This document shows positions 8,226 to 16,763 of a DNA stretch of 64,000 nt, piece by piece; the first letter of the stretch is position 1, and each line of letters starts with the position of its first letter. The DNA comes from Denitrobaculum sp965225735 (GTDB lineage Bacteria > Pseudomonadota > Alphaproteobacteria > Kiloniellales > Kiloniellaceae): assembly GCA_965225735.1 (NCBI GenBank), contig CBDDBN010000028.1, positions 248,001 through 312,000 on the forward strand. The letters are read 5' to 3'. A program made the translations under genes and the position numbers. The notes under the pieces are model-generated. The model was given only the letters and a program-made list of their open reading frames with translations, was not told the origin of the DNA and made no database searches.

Positions 8226-9362
8226 TCAATCCATGACCTGCCGATGGAAAACCTCGAGGCGGTCCTCTGCAAGCGCAATCGAGGACCGCAGGTGAAATTT
8301 CGGCATATTCTCCAGCAAGTCCAGACCAAAGCCTGCGATGGCGGATGTGCCATCGCCGCCGATCACGCCGGCAGCACGGAACCAATGGATCCGGTCGACC
8401 AGGTCCTCAGCCATCAGCGCGCCGGCAAGAGTACCGCCCCCCTCCACCAGGAGACGAGTGATACCGCGCTGCCCGAGCACCTGTAGAACTTCGTCTAGGG
8501 GAAGGGGAAGCGGATGCGCCGCCGTCCCCAATTCGATCACCTCAACATCCGCCGCGCGGAAGGCTGCCAGCTTATCCCCATCGCCGCCGGGCCGGGTGAA
8601 AAGCAGCGTCGGCTGTTCCTTGGCGCGCGTGACCAAATCTGCATCGAGCGGCAGGCGCAGACGACCGTCCAAAACCACCCGCAAGGGCGAACGCGTGGCA
8701 AGCCCGGGCAACCTGACATCGAGACGCGGGTTGTCGGCAAGGGCCGTCCCGCTTCCTACGAGAATGGCGTCATGATCGACCCGCAGCAGATGCCCACGCC
8801 GCCTGGCTGCAGGTCCAGTGATCCACTGGCTTGCGCCGCTCCGGGTCGCGATGCGACCGTCCAGGCTGGTGGCGACCTTGAGGGTCACCATCGGTCGACC
8901 GTCTATCACTCTGCGCAAAAAGCCTTCGTTCAGGGCATGCGCCGCCGCTTCACCGATACCTGTTTCGACCGTGATCCCGGCTTCACGCAGCTTTGCGATG
9001 CCCCTGCCCTGCACCCGTTCGTCCGGATCCTGCAGTGCGACAACACAGCGCGCGATGCCGGCCTCGATCAGCGCCTCGGCGCAGGGCGGCGTCTTGCCGT
9101 GATGAGAGCAGGGTTCAAGCGTAACGTAGGCGCAGGCTCCCTTCGCCTGAGTCCCGGCTTGCCGAAGGGCTTCGGTTTCCGCATGAGGACGTCCACCCGG
9201 CTGAGTCCAGCCGCGGCCAACTACCCTGCTCTCTTTGACCAGAATGCACCCGACCGCCGGATTGGGCGCGACCCGTCCAAGACCGCGCGCCGCAAGATTG
9301 AGCGCCGCGCGCATGAACGCGGCGTCATGCTCTTCAATCCTGGTCGATACCGAGCTTGCCAA
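8226..9362 (-). CDS. ribD: Bifunctional riboflavin biosynthesis deaminase/reductase RibD (378 aa)
   Basis: RibD deaminates the diamino-pyrimidine riboside phosphate and reduces its ribose side chain with NADPH. The N-terminal cytidine-deaminase-like domain has the zinc site HAETEAL and PCSHHGKTPPC; the C-terminal reductase domain has TLKVATSLDGRIA and the LLVEGGGTLAGALM substrate box. The true start is unclear: residues before the ATG at 9314 (EEHDAAF) still look family-like, so a TTG at 9362 with GGTGA upstream is chosen; a GTG at 9371 or the ATG itself (362 aa) are alternatives. Any of the upstream starts overlaps the end of nrdR. Confidence 0.9.
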   Translation of the reverse strand: MASSVSTRIEEHDAAFMRAALNLAARGLGRVAPNPAVGCILVKESRVVGRGWTQPGGRPHAETEALRQAGTQAKGACAYVTLEPCSHHGKTPPCAEALIEAGIARCVVALQDPDERVQGRGIAKLREAGITVETGIGEAAAHALNEGFLRRVIDGRPMVTLKVATSLDGRIATRSGASQWITGPAARRRGHLLRVDHDAILVGSGTALADNPRLDVRLPGLATRSPLRVVLDGRLRLPLDADLVTRAKEQPTLLFTRPGGDGDKLAAFRAADVEVIELGTAAHPLPLPLDEVLQVLGQRGITRLLVEGGGTLAGALMAEDLVDRIHWFRAAGVIGGDGTSAIAGFGLDLLENMPKFHLRSSIALAEDRLEVFHRQVMD

Positions 9363-9792
9363 CGAATTCACCAAAATCCCGGGCTTCGCGGAAATCGCGA
9401 TAGACCGACGCAAAGCGCACATAGCCGACCTGATCCAGGGTCGCCAACGCGTCCATCACCAGTTCGCCAATCAGTTTGGTTGGGATCTCGCTTTCGCCCG
9501 AGGATTCGAGACGCCGCACAATGCCGTTGATCACCCGTTCCACCCGGTCGCGATCCACGGGACGTTTCTGTAGCGCGATCGTCATGGAGCGCGCCAGTTT
9601 GTCTCGGTCGAAGGGTTCGCGCTGTCCGCCGCCCTTGACCACTGTCAGTTCACGCAATTGCACCCGTTCAAAGGTGGTAAAGCGCGCCGCGCAGTTCGGA
9701 CACTGGCGGCGTCTGCGGATGGCGGAATGGTCCTCGGTCGGTCGTGAATCCTTAACCTGAGTATCTTCATGACCGCAAAACGGACAGCGCAT
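9334..9792 (-). CDS. nrdR: Transcriptional repressor NrdR (152 aa)
   Basis: NrdR represses ribonucleotide reductase genes in response to dATP/ATP. The zinc ribbon is complete (Cys3, Cys6, Cys31, Cys34 in MRCPFCGHEDTQV and RRRQCPNC), followed by an ATP-cone domain (VVKGGGQREPFDRDKLARSM to the C-terminus). The ATG at 9792 follows a strong GGGAGGGGG ribosome site, which decides it over the upstream in-frame start at 9837. No ribonucleotide reductase gene is in view; as in many proteobacteria, it sits between glyA and ribD. Its stop overlaps the likely ribD start. Confidence 0.95.
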   Translation of the reverse strand: MRCPFCGHEDTQVKDSRPTEDHSAIRRRRQCPNCAARFTTFERVQLRELTVVKGGGQREPFDRDKLARSMTIALQKRPVDRDRVERVINGIVRRLESSGESEIPTKLIGELVMDALATLDQVGYVRFASVYRDFREARDFGEFVGKLGIDQD

Positions 9793-9860
9793 ATTCCCCC
9801 TCCCAACGACCCGAAGGTCACCCAACACAGAATTCAAACTATCTTCTCTATACCAAAACC

Positions 9861-9901
9861 CGACCGCGCGTTTCCCTTTGCCTTAGAAACGCAGCCGGTC
9901 G
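9861..9901 (-). terminator. Terminator after glyA
   Basis: On the minus strand, about 60 bases after the glyA stop, CGACCG...GCGTTTC pairs with GAAACGC...CGGTCG (6 + 7 bp with a small internal bulge), followed by GGTTTTGG. This long hairpin separates glyA from nrdR and suggests that nrdR-rib-nusB-thiL has its own promoter in 9793-9860. Confidence 0.7.
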
Positions 9902-9963
9902 TTACCGCAACAAAAACACGTCACACCAAAGCGCCGTCCTCAAGGAACAGAGCCGGGCCGATG

Positions 9964-11274
9964 TCAAACCTCCAAGTCAGGATAGATCGGAAACCGCCGG
10001 CACAGCGCGACCACTTCCGACCTGACTTCCGATTCGGTCTTACCGTTATCTTCCCGATTGGCGGCCAGTCCGTCCAGTACGCGACTGATTAATTCGCCGA
10101 TCTGGGTAAATTCAGCCGGTCCGAAGCCTCGGGTCGTGCCCGCTGGTGTACCGAGCCGGATACCCGATGTCACAGTCGGCTTTTCCGGATCGAACGGCAC
10201 GCCGTTCTTGTTACAGGTAATCCCTGCCCGATCGAGACTCTCCTCGGCAATATTCCCGGTCAGCCCCTTAGGGCGCAGGTCGACCAACATCAGATGCGTA
10301 TCCGTGCCGCCGGACACGATATCGCAACCGTTCTTCATCAGAACCTCGGCCAGGACCTTGGCGTTGTCCACCACAGTCTGCGAATAGACCTTGAACTCGG
10401 GCTTGAGCGCCTCGCCAAAAGCCGCCGCCTTCGAGGCGATCGCGTGCATCAGTGGCCCACCCTGCAGCCCTGGAAAGGCTGCTGAATTGATCTTCTTACC
10501 GATCTCCATGTCGTTGGAGAGGATCATGCCGCCCCGCCCGGCCCGCAGCGTCTTATGCGTGGTCGTTGTAACCACATGCGCATGCGGAATGGGGCTTGGA
10601 TGAACGCCACCGGCGACAAGGCCAGCGAAGTGCGCCATGTCGACATGAAAATAGGCGCCGACCTCATCGGCAATCTGACGAAAGCGCGCGAAGTCGATAT
10701 GACGCGGATAGGCGGAGCCGCCGGCAATGATCAGCTTGGGCTGGTGCTCTCTCGCAAGCGCTTCGACTTCATCGAAGTCGATCTGCCCGTCTTCCTCATG
10801 CACGCCATACTGTACCGCGCTAAACCACTTGCCAGACAGATTGGGCCGGGCACCGTGAGTAAGATGTCCCCCAGCGGAAAGCGACAAACCCAGGATCGTA
10901 TCGCCGGGCTTGAGCAGGGCCAGCATCACGCACTGATTGGCCTGCGCGCCGGAATGGGGCTGGACGTTGACGAAGTTACAATCGAACAGTTTCTTTGCAC
11001 GCTCGATCGCCAGACTCTCGGCGACATCGACGAACTCGCATCCGCCATAGTAGCGCCGTCCGGGATAGCCCTCGGCATACTTATTGGTGAGAACTGAGCC
11101 CTGCGCCTCGAGGACCGCCTTCGAGACGATGTTTTCGGACGCAATGAGTTCGATTTGATCCTGCTGCCGGCGCAGTTCATCGCGGATCGCCTCGGCAAGT
11201 TCCGGATCGCTCTCCGCCAATCCGGTCGAAAAGAAGGCGTTCTCAGAAACTGCCTGTGAACCGACTGCAGTCAT
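9964..11274 (-). CDS. glyA: Serine hydroxymethyltransferase (436 aa)
   Basis: GlyA interconverts serine and glycine while charging tetrahydrofolate with a one-carbon unit; PLP-dependent, cytoplasmic. Diagnostic segments are complete: QIELIASENIVS, NKYAEGYPGRRYYGG, VNVQPHSGAQAN, and the PLP-lysine segment VVTTTTHKTLRAGRGG. The C-terminus (GIRLGTPAGTTRGFG) is standard. Length is slightly above the usual 415-430 because of an N-terminal extension of about 15 residues (MTAVGSQAVSENAFF). It starts 41 bp after rpiB, a common alphaproteobacterial pair, and ends ahead of a terminator. Confidence 0.97.
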   Translation of the reverse strand: MTAVGSQAVSENAFFSTGLAESDPELAEAIRDELRRQQDQIELIASENIVSKAVLEAQGSVLTNKYAEGYPGRRYYGGCEFVDVAESLAIERAKKLFDCNFVNVQPHSGAQANQCVMLALLKPGDTILGLSLSAGGHLTHGARPNLSGKWFSAVQYGVHEEDGQIDFDEVEALAREHQPKLIIAGGSAYPRHIDFARFRQIADEVGAYFHVDMAHFAGLVAGGVHPSPIPHAHVVTTTTHKTLRAGRGGMILSNDMEIGKKINSAAFPGLQGGPLMHAIASKAAAFGEALKPEFKVYSQTVVDNAKVLAEVLMKNGCDIVSGGTDTHLMLVDLRPKGLTGNIAEESLDRAGITCNKNGVPFDPEKPTVTSGIRLGTPAGTTRGFGPAEFTQIGELISRVLDGLAANREDNGKTESEVRSEVVALCRRFPIYPDLEV

Positions 11275-11315
11275 GGCGCGTAATCTCCAAGAATGTCCGT
11301 TACGAATGAAAAGTG

Positions 11316-11753
11316 TCAGCCCAGCTTCGCAACGCGCCGGCTGTGGCGCTCTCCGCCTTCGAACTCAGTCGCGAGGAAGATTTTCAGGCATTCCTTCGCA
11401 ACCTCGACGCCGGTCGTGCGCGCACCGAGGGCCAATACATTCGCATCGTTATGCTCGCGGGCGAGCCGCGCAGTGGTCTCATCGTGACAAAGTGCCGCAC
11501 GGACCGCCGGATTTCGATTGGCAGCGATGGAAATACCGATACCCGATCCGCAAACCAACACCCCTTTATCGGCCTTTCCAAGTTCCATCACCTGCGCCAG
11601 AGCAACACCGAAGTCCGGATAATCGACCGAGTCCGTCCCATAGGTACCGAGGTCTAGAACCTGGTGACCGGCGGCTTCAAGCTCCCCGACAAGGAGGGAC
11701 TTGAGTTCAAAACCGGCGTGATCCGAGGCAAGAGCGATCGGTTTCTCTGTCAT
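11316..11753 (-). CDS. rpiB: Ribose 5-phosphate isomerase B (145 aa)
   Basis: RpiB interconverts ribose 5-phosphate and ribulose 5-phosphate in the pentose phosphate pathway. The N-terminus IALASDHAGFELK, the catalytic Cys68 in VLVCGSGIGIS and the HDETTARLAREHN segment are all intact. The ATG at 11753 is chosen since it begins directly before the first beta strand; the frame is open upstream but encodes nothing family-like. Together with glyA it forms a two-gene unit on the minus strand. The region upstream (11754-12082) is AT-rich and shared with mucR. Confidence 0.95.
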   Translation of the reverse strand: MTEKPIALASDHAGFELKSLLVGELEAAGHQVLDLGTYGTDSVDYPDFGVALAQVMELGKADKGVLVCGSGIGISIAANRNPAVRAALCHDETTARLAREHNDANVLALGARTTGVEVAKECLKIFLATEFEGGERHSRRVAKLG

Positions 11754-12012
11754 GTTTCTCATTAAACCTGAATTTGAGGCGGTGACCCTATACCGACCCA
11801 AAAACCGGACCGGCGGCGAGCGCGCGGACACTAGCATAAGCACTCGCGCGATGAAAAGCTGCGCAAGCACCGCATACAGGTCGCCATGTCCGAATTTTTA
11901 CGTTCACCCCAATAAACGCGAAGAGCCTTTAAAGTAACTCAGGCTCTACAATTGTGACCTGGCGCAAATCTTGGCCTCTTCCTCAACACAACAGACTGAA
12001 ATAACTGAATAG

Positions 12013-12061
12013 TTGACATTATTTTATGGCTGTGCAAATTTTTGCTGAAAATACAGTATTT
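12013..12061 (+). promoter_or_regulatory. Putative mucR promoter and AT-rich palindrome
   Basis: A good -35 hexamer TTGACA lies at 12013-12018, with a weak AAATTT -10 candidate 17 bp later. A perfect 13-bp palindrome AAATACAGTATTT is at 12049-12061, 21 bp before the mucR ATG. MucR proteins bind AT-rich inverted repeats and repress themselves, so this is a plausible autoregulatory site. The -10 match is weak. Confidence 0.4.
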
Positions 12062-12082
12062 CTGAGATTAAGCGGAATAAAA

Positions 12083-12526
12083 ATGACTGATGCTGTAACC
12101 CCAGAACTAACTTCCAGAGACATTTTGCGAATGACATCCGATGTCGTCGCATCCTATGTACGAAACAACCCTATCGCCAGCGACGAACTCCGCGGTCTGA
12201 TTCAGACAGTGCATGACTCGCTTGCGGAACTCAACAACGGAACGGCGAACACTTCTGAAGCACCGAAACCCGCTGTTTCTGTTAGAAAATCCATTACACC
12301 CGACTACATTGTCTGTCTCGAAGACGGCAAAAAATTGAAGATGCTGAAACGTTATCTCCGTACAACCTACGGAATGACGCCGGACGAATATCGGGCGAAA
12401 TGGGGCTTGGCTTCAGACTACCCAATGGTTGCGCCAAATTATGCCGCGCAGCGCTCAGCCTTCGCAAAAAAGATTGGCTTAGGCCGCGGTGCCAAGCAGA
12501 CGCGCAAGCGCGGAAGAGCAGCCTAA
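12083..12526 (+). CDS. MucR/Ros family transcriptional regulator (147 aa)
   Basis: A DNA-binding protein of the Ros/MucR family, which controls exopolysaccharide, motility and cell-cycle genes in alphaproteobacteria. The N-terminal helical oligomerisation part (residues 8-50) is followed by a linker and the DNA-binding region DYIVCLEDGKKLKMLKRYL...MTPDEYRAKW, ending in the family signature YPMVAPNYAAQRSAFAKKIG. Ros uses a Cys-x2-Cys-x9-His-x4-His zinc site; here the positions hold Cys78, Asp81, Tyr91 and Tyr96, so three of the four Ros ligand positions are not Cys/His. The ATG at 12083 is used. A hairpin with a T-run follows at 12589. Confidence 0.93.
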   Translation: MTDAVTPELTSRDILRMTSDVVASYVRNNPIASDELRGLIQTVHDSLAELNNGTANTSEAPKPAVSVRKSITPDYIVCLEDGKKLKMLKRYLRTTYGMTPDEYRAKWGLASDYPMVAPNYAAQRSAFAKKIGLGRGAKQTRKRGRAA

Positions 12527-13369
12527 AGCGCTACCAATCTGAGGCGGATCGGGTTATTCGCAAGCACTCACGTATCTTGCATCCCGACAAAACAGGAAAC
12601 GTAAACTCCTGTTTTAAAAAGATATTTTCATCTTCTGCAAGGGCTTGGATGCAACGGGCGTCCAAGCCGTTCTTCTTAGCGCGTTAGAGATCTTTCTCCG
12701 CTCAAGCCGTAGGCGCCAGCGCCACGAAGAGATCTTCCATGCGTGTCGTGGGCAAAAAACCCATTGCGCAATAACCTCGGCGCAACAGCGTACAAATTAC
12801 CATACCAGGCAAATCATATTATTTACTTTTTACGGCGCCTTTATTCGCACTGAGATTGTAGGCGACAATATACCTCGGGTTGATCGACGGCTCTCCCCGC
12901 GCCCCTTTTCAACAGGATTCCAGGTTCGTTTTTCTCAGAAAACCGAATCACTAACAGGACGGAGATTCAACAGCTGTGCGTTGCAAAACAGCAACTTGCT
13001 TGGTTAAGATGACTCCGAATTACGCGTTCTGGAACAGGCAATTTGCGCCACGCTATCGTATTCAGCTTGGTGTAGGCCGCAGCGTTGATGAGCCTATTAG
13101 TCTCATTTTTTATGAATTAAAACGCAGCTGTTTGTCGATTCCCACACAAAAACGACAAAGAACAGTTCAATACAATACTTAAGGACAAGTTGACATCCAG
13201 GAAATCGCTTTCCTTTGCCAGCTCCTATCCGGATTGCTACGCGGAGAGGTAATTCCAGCGCCCTTTGTTGGCTGTAGGAGCAGCATCAATCATGTCGAAA
13301 CGACCTCTGCCTCGAACACATAAGCATGTCAGTTCTGTTGGGTAGCAGATTTATGACCGACGACAGCGC
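12527..13369. other. AT-rich gene-poor stretch downstream of mucR
   Basis: About 840 bp without a convincing gene. The longest open frame (12645-13007, plus) gives a composition unlike a protein, with no domain and no ribosome site. Apart from the terminator at 12589-12615 I see no repeat, tRNA or mobile-element sequence. Base composition is clearly more AT-rich than the neighbouring operons, so it may be a relic or an imported spacer. Confidence 0.6.
12589..12615 (+). terminator. Terminator after mucR
   Basis: AAAACAGGA (12589-12597) and TCCTGTTTT (12607-12615) form a perfect 9-bp stem with a 9-nt loop and end in a T-run. It lies 63 bp after the mucR stop and should end its transcript. Confidence 0.75.
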
Positions 13370-13582
13370 TTAGGCCAGGATCCCCCGCTTCGGGGTGCCT
13401 TTTGGCTGGGCTTTGGATAGAAGGTATTCGAGTTTTCTCAGCGCGTTTCGGCGCAGTACCAACTCACCTGCGGAGGGAGGACCGACGATGACCGCCTCGA
13501 TCATGGTCGGCGCATGCATCGCTGAGACTTTGACATAAGCCCCCTGCTGCACGAATTCGACAATGACGTCGGCGTCTTTCAT
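13370..13582 (-). CDS. Small conserved alphaproteobacterial protein (70 aa, DUF6898-like)
   Basis: A 70-residue cytoplasmic protein with a plausible small beta fold: VIVEFVQQGAYVKVSAMHAPTMIEAVIVG, then LRKLEYLLSK and a basic tail. The pattern of a strand-rich start, a T-x-x-E-x-x-I-V-G core and a closing Lys/Leu helix resembles the small alphaproteobacterial family catalogued as DUF6898; this is recalled, not searched. Function unknown. Its composition matches the GC-rich genes rather than the AT-rich spacer beside it, which supports it being real. Neighbours give no functional hint. Confidence 0.62.
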   Translation of the reverse strand: MKDADVIVEFVQQGAYVKVSAMHAPTMIEAVIVGPPSAGELVLRRNALRKLEYLLSKAQPKGTPKRGILA

Positions 13583-14034
13583 AGCGTCTGTTACGTTTTG
13601 CCTTTCAGGGAATCAGGGGTTCAAGCCTTGCTTTCGCCGTTCCCCAAAGCCGACACCCAGTTTTCAGCCTCGAAAACTCAGGTAACGCAAAACCTTCGAG
13701 AAAAGCTTTCCTAAACGCTCTTGACGCGCCACCCGCGGAGAGACCGGGCGCGCAATGACTATTTTATAGATCATAACCCCTTCTTGCCGCCGCGCAGATG
13801 CTCCTTTCGCAACGGCTTACGTTGATACCTACTCTTTCGACGTTGGGGGCCTGAACGGTCATTTCAAGCCCCTAGCGCCACTGCCGCTTCTACTTTTCGG
13901 CGTCTTTTCATAACCTTGGACATCGCGGCGCAGCACAAAGAAAACCACCGGCGCGGAAATCCCTTCCGCTGAACCGGTGGCTTTGTCTGTCTCGTCCGGC
14001 AAGATCTGACCTGCCCATTTGAACCCTTTGCCGA
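13583..14034. other. Spacer between the small protein and the MarR gene
   Basis: About 450 bp with no supported gene. It should hold the promoter of the 70-aa gene at its left end and contains the hairpin terminator of the MarR gene at its right end. A minus-strand frame stays open for about 60 codons next to the MarR stop but has no start codon. Confidence 0.5.
13945..13980 (-). terminator. Terminator after the LdtR-like gene
   Basis: On the minus strand CCACCGG (from 13980) pairs with CCGGTGG (to 13945), with an inner CGGAA/TTCCG stem, followed by TTTTCTTTG. This is a classical intrinsic terminator, 54 bp after the MarR-family stop codon. Confidence 0.78.
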
Positions 14035-14508
14035 TCAGGCGGCCGGTGAAATCCGGCTGGCAAACTGCGCTGGCACCGACCAGAACTGCTGAAGGCGCGC
14101 CAAGGTTTCATTCGCGGCTTTCAGTGTCTCGTCACTCAACTGCGCGGACTGCAGACCGTTTTCGGCATGCTGATCGAACAGCTGCCCCAGCGACTGGCAA
14201 ATCTTCAAACCGGTCTCGGAAGCACGGACATGGAAAGACCGGCGGTCGTGCAGCGAACGCTCCTGAATAAGATAGCCGTTCTCAACCATCTTCTTCACAT
14301 TGTAGGAGACATTCGAGCCGAGGTAATAACCGCGTTGGGTCAATTCACCGACCGTCAGTTCTTCATCACCGATATTGAAGAGAATCAGCGCCTGGACGTT
14401 GTTCAGGTCGCGCACGCCCATACGGTCCAGTTCGGACTTCACCACCTCAAGACATTGGCGGTGCAGGCGTTCGACCAGGCTAATCGTCTCTAAGTAAGAG
14501 GCCTTCAC
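14035..14508 (-). CDS. MarR-family winged-helix regulator, LdtR-like (157 aa)
   Basis: A winged-helix regulator of the MarR superfamily. Helices at the start (SLVERLHRQCLEVVKSELDR) form the dimer interface; the DNA-binding part is VQALILFNIGDEELTVGELTQRGYYLGSNVSYNVKKMVENGYL, with wing QERSLHDRRSFHVRASETG. The Y-Y-L-G-S-N-V-S-Y recognition helix strongly resembles LdtR, which in Liberibacter and rhizobia controls an L,D-transpeptidase and osmotic tolerance. The start is a GTG at 14508 with GAGG seven bases upstream. No ldtP-like gene is in the window, so its targets are elsewhere. Confidence 0.85.
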   Translation of the reverse strand: MKASYLETISLVERLHRQCLEVVKSELDRMGVRDLNNVQALILFNIGDEELTVGELTQRGYYLGSNVSYNVKKMVENGYLIQERSLHDRRSFHVRASETGLKICQSLGQLFDQHAENGLQSAQLSDETLKAANETLARLQQFWSVPAQFASRISPAA

Positions 14509-14663
14509 GGCAACCTCGCATCTTAATGTTCACATGGACAGAGTTGTTCCACTCCAATCATGACGCGAGGGTGTTAAAGTTTGCTTAAGTGGTCAGCGGC
14601 AAGACCCTAATACAACCTTTAGGTTCTTTTTACCTTCACTTGCCGGCACCGCCCGTCCGCTGG

Positions 14664-15551
14664 TCAGACATCCTGTAACATCTTGATAATAGCGGAGTAA
14701 TCGAGATCGCCGCGTCCAGATTTTACGAACATGGTGTAAAGTGCAGCGGCTTCGGCGCCGAGAGGGGTCGGTACGCCTGCCTGATGCGCTGCAGCCTGGG
14801 CGAGCTTCAGGTCCTTCTGCATCATGAAAGCAGCGAAGCCGGGTTTGTAATCCCGATTGGCGGCTGACGTCTCGACCAGCCCCGGCACCGGGTTGTGGTT
14901 CAGCATGGCCCAGCAGGAACCCGAGGAGGTCGAGCTGATTTCCTGAAGCTTCTCGGGCGCCAGTCCCAAGGTTTCGCCCAGCGTAAAGGCCTCGGAGATC
15001 CCCAACATCGTAATCCCAAGGATCATGTTGTTGCAGACCTTGGCGACCTGACCGTTTCCGGCCCCGCCCGCATGGACGATGTTCCGGCCCATAATCTCGA
15101 AGAAAGCCTTGCCACGCGCAAAAGCTTCGTCGCTACCGCCGACCATAAAGGTCAGCGTTCCGGCGTCAGCGCCCGCGACGCCGCCAGAAACCGGCGCATC
15201 CAACATTACATGGCCGGCTGCAGCGGCAGCCTCGTGAACTTCGCGGCAGCTCGTCACATCGATGGTGGAGGAATCGATAAAGAGTGTGTTGGGGTCCGCC
15301 TGAGCGATCAGCCCCTGTTCGCCGAGATAGACCGAGCGCACGTGCTCACCGGCCGGCAGCATGGTAACCACGACCTGGCTGCCCTTCAGGACATCTGTCG
15401 CCGTTGGAACGGTCTCGACACCGTTGGCCTGTGCCGTCTCCAGCGCCGCTGCGCCCAGATCGAAGCCTTTCACGCTGTGACCGGCCTGCACCAGGTTCTT
15501 GGCCATCGGCCCGCCCATATTTCCCAGCCCGATAAAACCGATATCCGCCAT
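14664..15551 (-). CDS. mmsB: 3-hydroxyisobutyrate dehydrogenase (295 aa)
   Basis: Oxidises 3-hydroxyisobutyrate to methylmalonate semialdehyde with NAD in valine breakdown. The Rossmann start IGFIGLGNMGGPMAKNL, the substrate loop DAPVSGGVAGADAGTLTFMVGG and the catalytic-lysine segment GNGQVAKVCNNM are complete, and length fits the family. The ATG at 15551 follows GGGAG by 8 bases; the GTG at 15560 in the same frame sits too close to that site. It is the third valine gene on the strand, 80 bp after the hydrolase gene, which together with the dehydrogenase gene upstream gives three consecutive steps of the pathway. Confidence 0.93.
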   Translation of the reverse strand: MADIGFIGLGNMGGPMAKNLVQAGHSVKGFDLGAAALETAQANGVETVPTATDVLKGSQVVVTMLPAGEHVRSVYLGEQGLIAQADPNTLFIDSSTIDVTSCREVHEAAAAAGHVMLDAPVSGGVAGADAGTLTFMVGGSDEAFARGKAFFEIMGRNIVHAGGAGNGQVAKVCNNMILGITMLGISEAFTLGETLGLAPEKLQEISSTSSGSCWAMLNHNPVPGLVETSAANRDYKPGFAAFMMQKDLKLAQAAAHQAGVPTPLGAEAAALYTMFVKSGRGDLDYSAIIKMLQDV

Positions 15552-15631
15552 TCGTTTCACTCCCGTTGCAGGCCTTACGCAACCGCAAGCGCCTTACTCT
15601 TTGCTTTAGCTAACTTAGCGCCCAGAGGCGC

Positions 15632-16711
15632 TTAGGAGAAAGTCAGTTCACGCCCACCCTGCGCTTCAAAGTATCGCGCGACCATAGCCTCCGTCACTTC
15701 GGCTAGGCTCACCGGCGACCACTTCGGCGCATGATCCTTGTCGACCAGCACAGCGCGAACCCCCTCGAAAAAGTCGTGTCCAGCCATAAAGGCCTGACTC
15801 ATACGGTATTCCATGATCATGGCTTCATCGAAGTCGAGATCCCGGCCACGCCGCAGTTGCTCGTGAGCTACCTTCATGGAGGTGGGCGAACGGCTCAGCA
15901 GGGTCTTGACCGTCTCCTCTGCCCAGTCCCCTTCTTCTCTCCCCAGCGCTGTAATGATTGCCTCGACGCTCTGCGCGCCGAAGGTCCGGTCGATCTGCGC
16001 CTGCTGTGCCGAAAGAGGCGCGTCGCCGGGATCTTTTGAAAAACGCGCGATAATCGATTTCGCCACGCTAACGGCATCGCTGGCCCAATCCGCGGACGCC
16101 AGGGCCTCTTCGAGCGCAGACGAATCCGCACTCTCGACATAGGCGTTTGCAATCCCGCAATAGAGCGCATCCGCCGCCTTCATCCGGGCACCGGTCAGGG
16201 CCAGATAGCACCCTGTCTCGCCGGTGAGCTTCGGTAAAAAGTAACTGCCGCCCACATCCGGAAAGAGTCCGATCGCGCTTTCCGGCATGGCAATCCGGGT
16301 CCGTTCCGTCGCGACCCGGAATGTACCGTGGACGGAAAGCCCGACACCGCCGCCCATGGTGATGCCGTCGATGAGGGCGATATAGGGTTTGGAAAAGCGG
16401 TGGATCCGTCGGTTAAGGCGATATTCTTCAAAGAAGAAATCCGCCGCCAGTCCTTCCACGACACCTCGGCCCTTTGCTTCCTGCCCGGACTTCCAGACCG
16501 CAAGAACGTCGCCACCGGCACAGAAAGCACGCTCTCCCTCACCCCGGATCACAACAGCGGCAATCCCCGGATCGTCCTCCCATGCACTCAGTTGCGGATC
16601 GATCGCCCGGATCATGTTGAGGGTCAGGGCATTGAGAGACTTGGGGCGGTTCAGCGTGATGAAGCCGACACCGCCGCGCCGCTCAAAGAGAACCTCTTCG
16701 CATTCAGACAT
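15632..16711 (-). CDS. 3-hydroxyisobutyryl-CoA hydrolase (359 aa)
   Basis: A crotonase-fold enzyme that releases 3-hydroxyisobutyrate from its CoA ester, the valine step before mmsB. The oxyanion-hole segments RAFCAGGDVLAVW and ALIDGITMGGGVGLSVHG, the catalytic-region glutamate/aspartate segment PESAIGLFPDVGGSYFLPKL and the long C-terminal extension to ~355 aa distinguish HIBCH-type hydrolases from ordinary 260-aa enoyl-CoA hydratases. It starts with the ATG at 16711 and lies 52 bp after the acyl-CoA dehydrogenase. It is often mislabelled enoyl-CoA hydratase; the length and context favour the hydrolase. Confidence 0.9.
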   Translation of the reverse strand: MSECEEVLFERRGGVGFITLNRPKSLNALTLNMIRAIDPQLSAWEDDPGIAAVVIRGEGERAFCAGGDVLAVWKSGQEAKGRGVVEGLAADFFFEEYRLNRRIHRFSKPYIALIDGITMGGGVGLSVHGTFRVATERTRIAMPESAIGLFPDVGGSYFLPKLTGETGCYLALTGARMKAADALYCGIANAYVESADSSALEEALASADWASDAVSVAKSIIARFSKDPGDAPLSAQQAQIDRTFGAQSVEAIITALGREEGDWAEETVKTLLSRSPTSMKVAHEQLRRGRDLDFDEAMIMEYRMSQAFMAGHDFFEGVRAVLVDKDHAPKWSPVSLAEVTEAMVARYFEAQGGRELTFS

Positions 16712-16763
16712 ACTGGAAAAATCCTGTCGATACTTGTTGGAGACGCCGGAGAAGCGACCTCCC

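Noticed and set aside
12645..13007. 120-codon frame in the AT-rich spacer
   Set aside because: Odd composition, no ribosome site, no recognisable domain.
13908..14111. Minus-strand 67-codon frame
   Set aside because: Runs across the terminator hairpin and the end of the MarR gene; composition is not protein-like.
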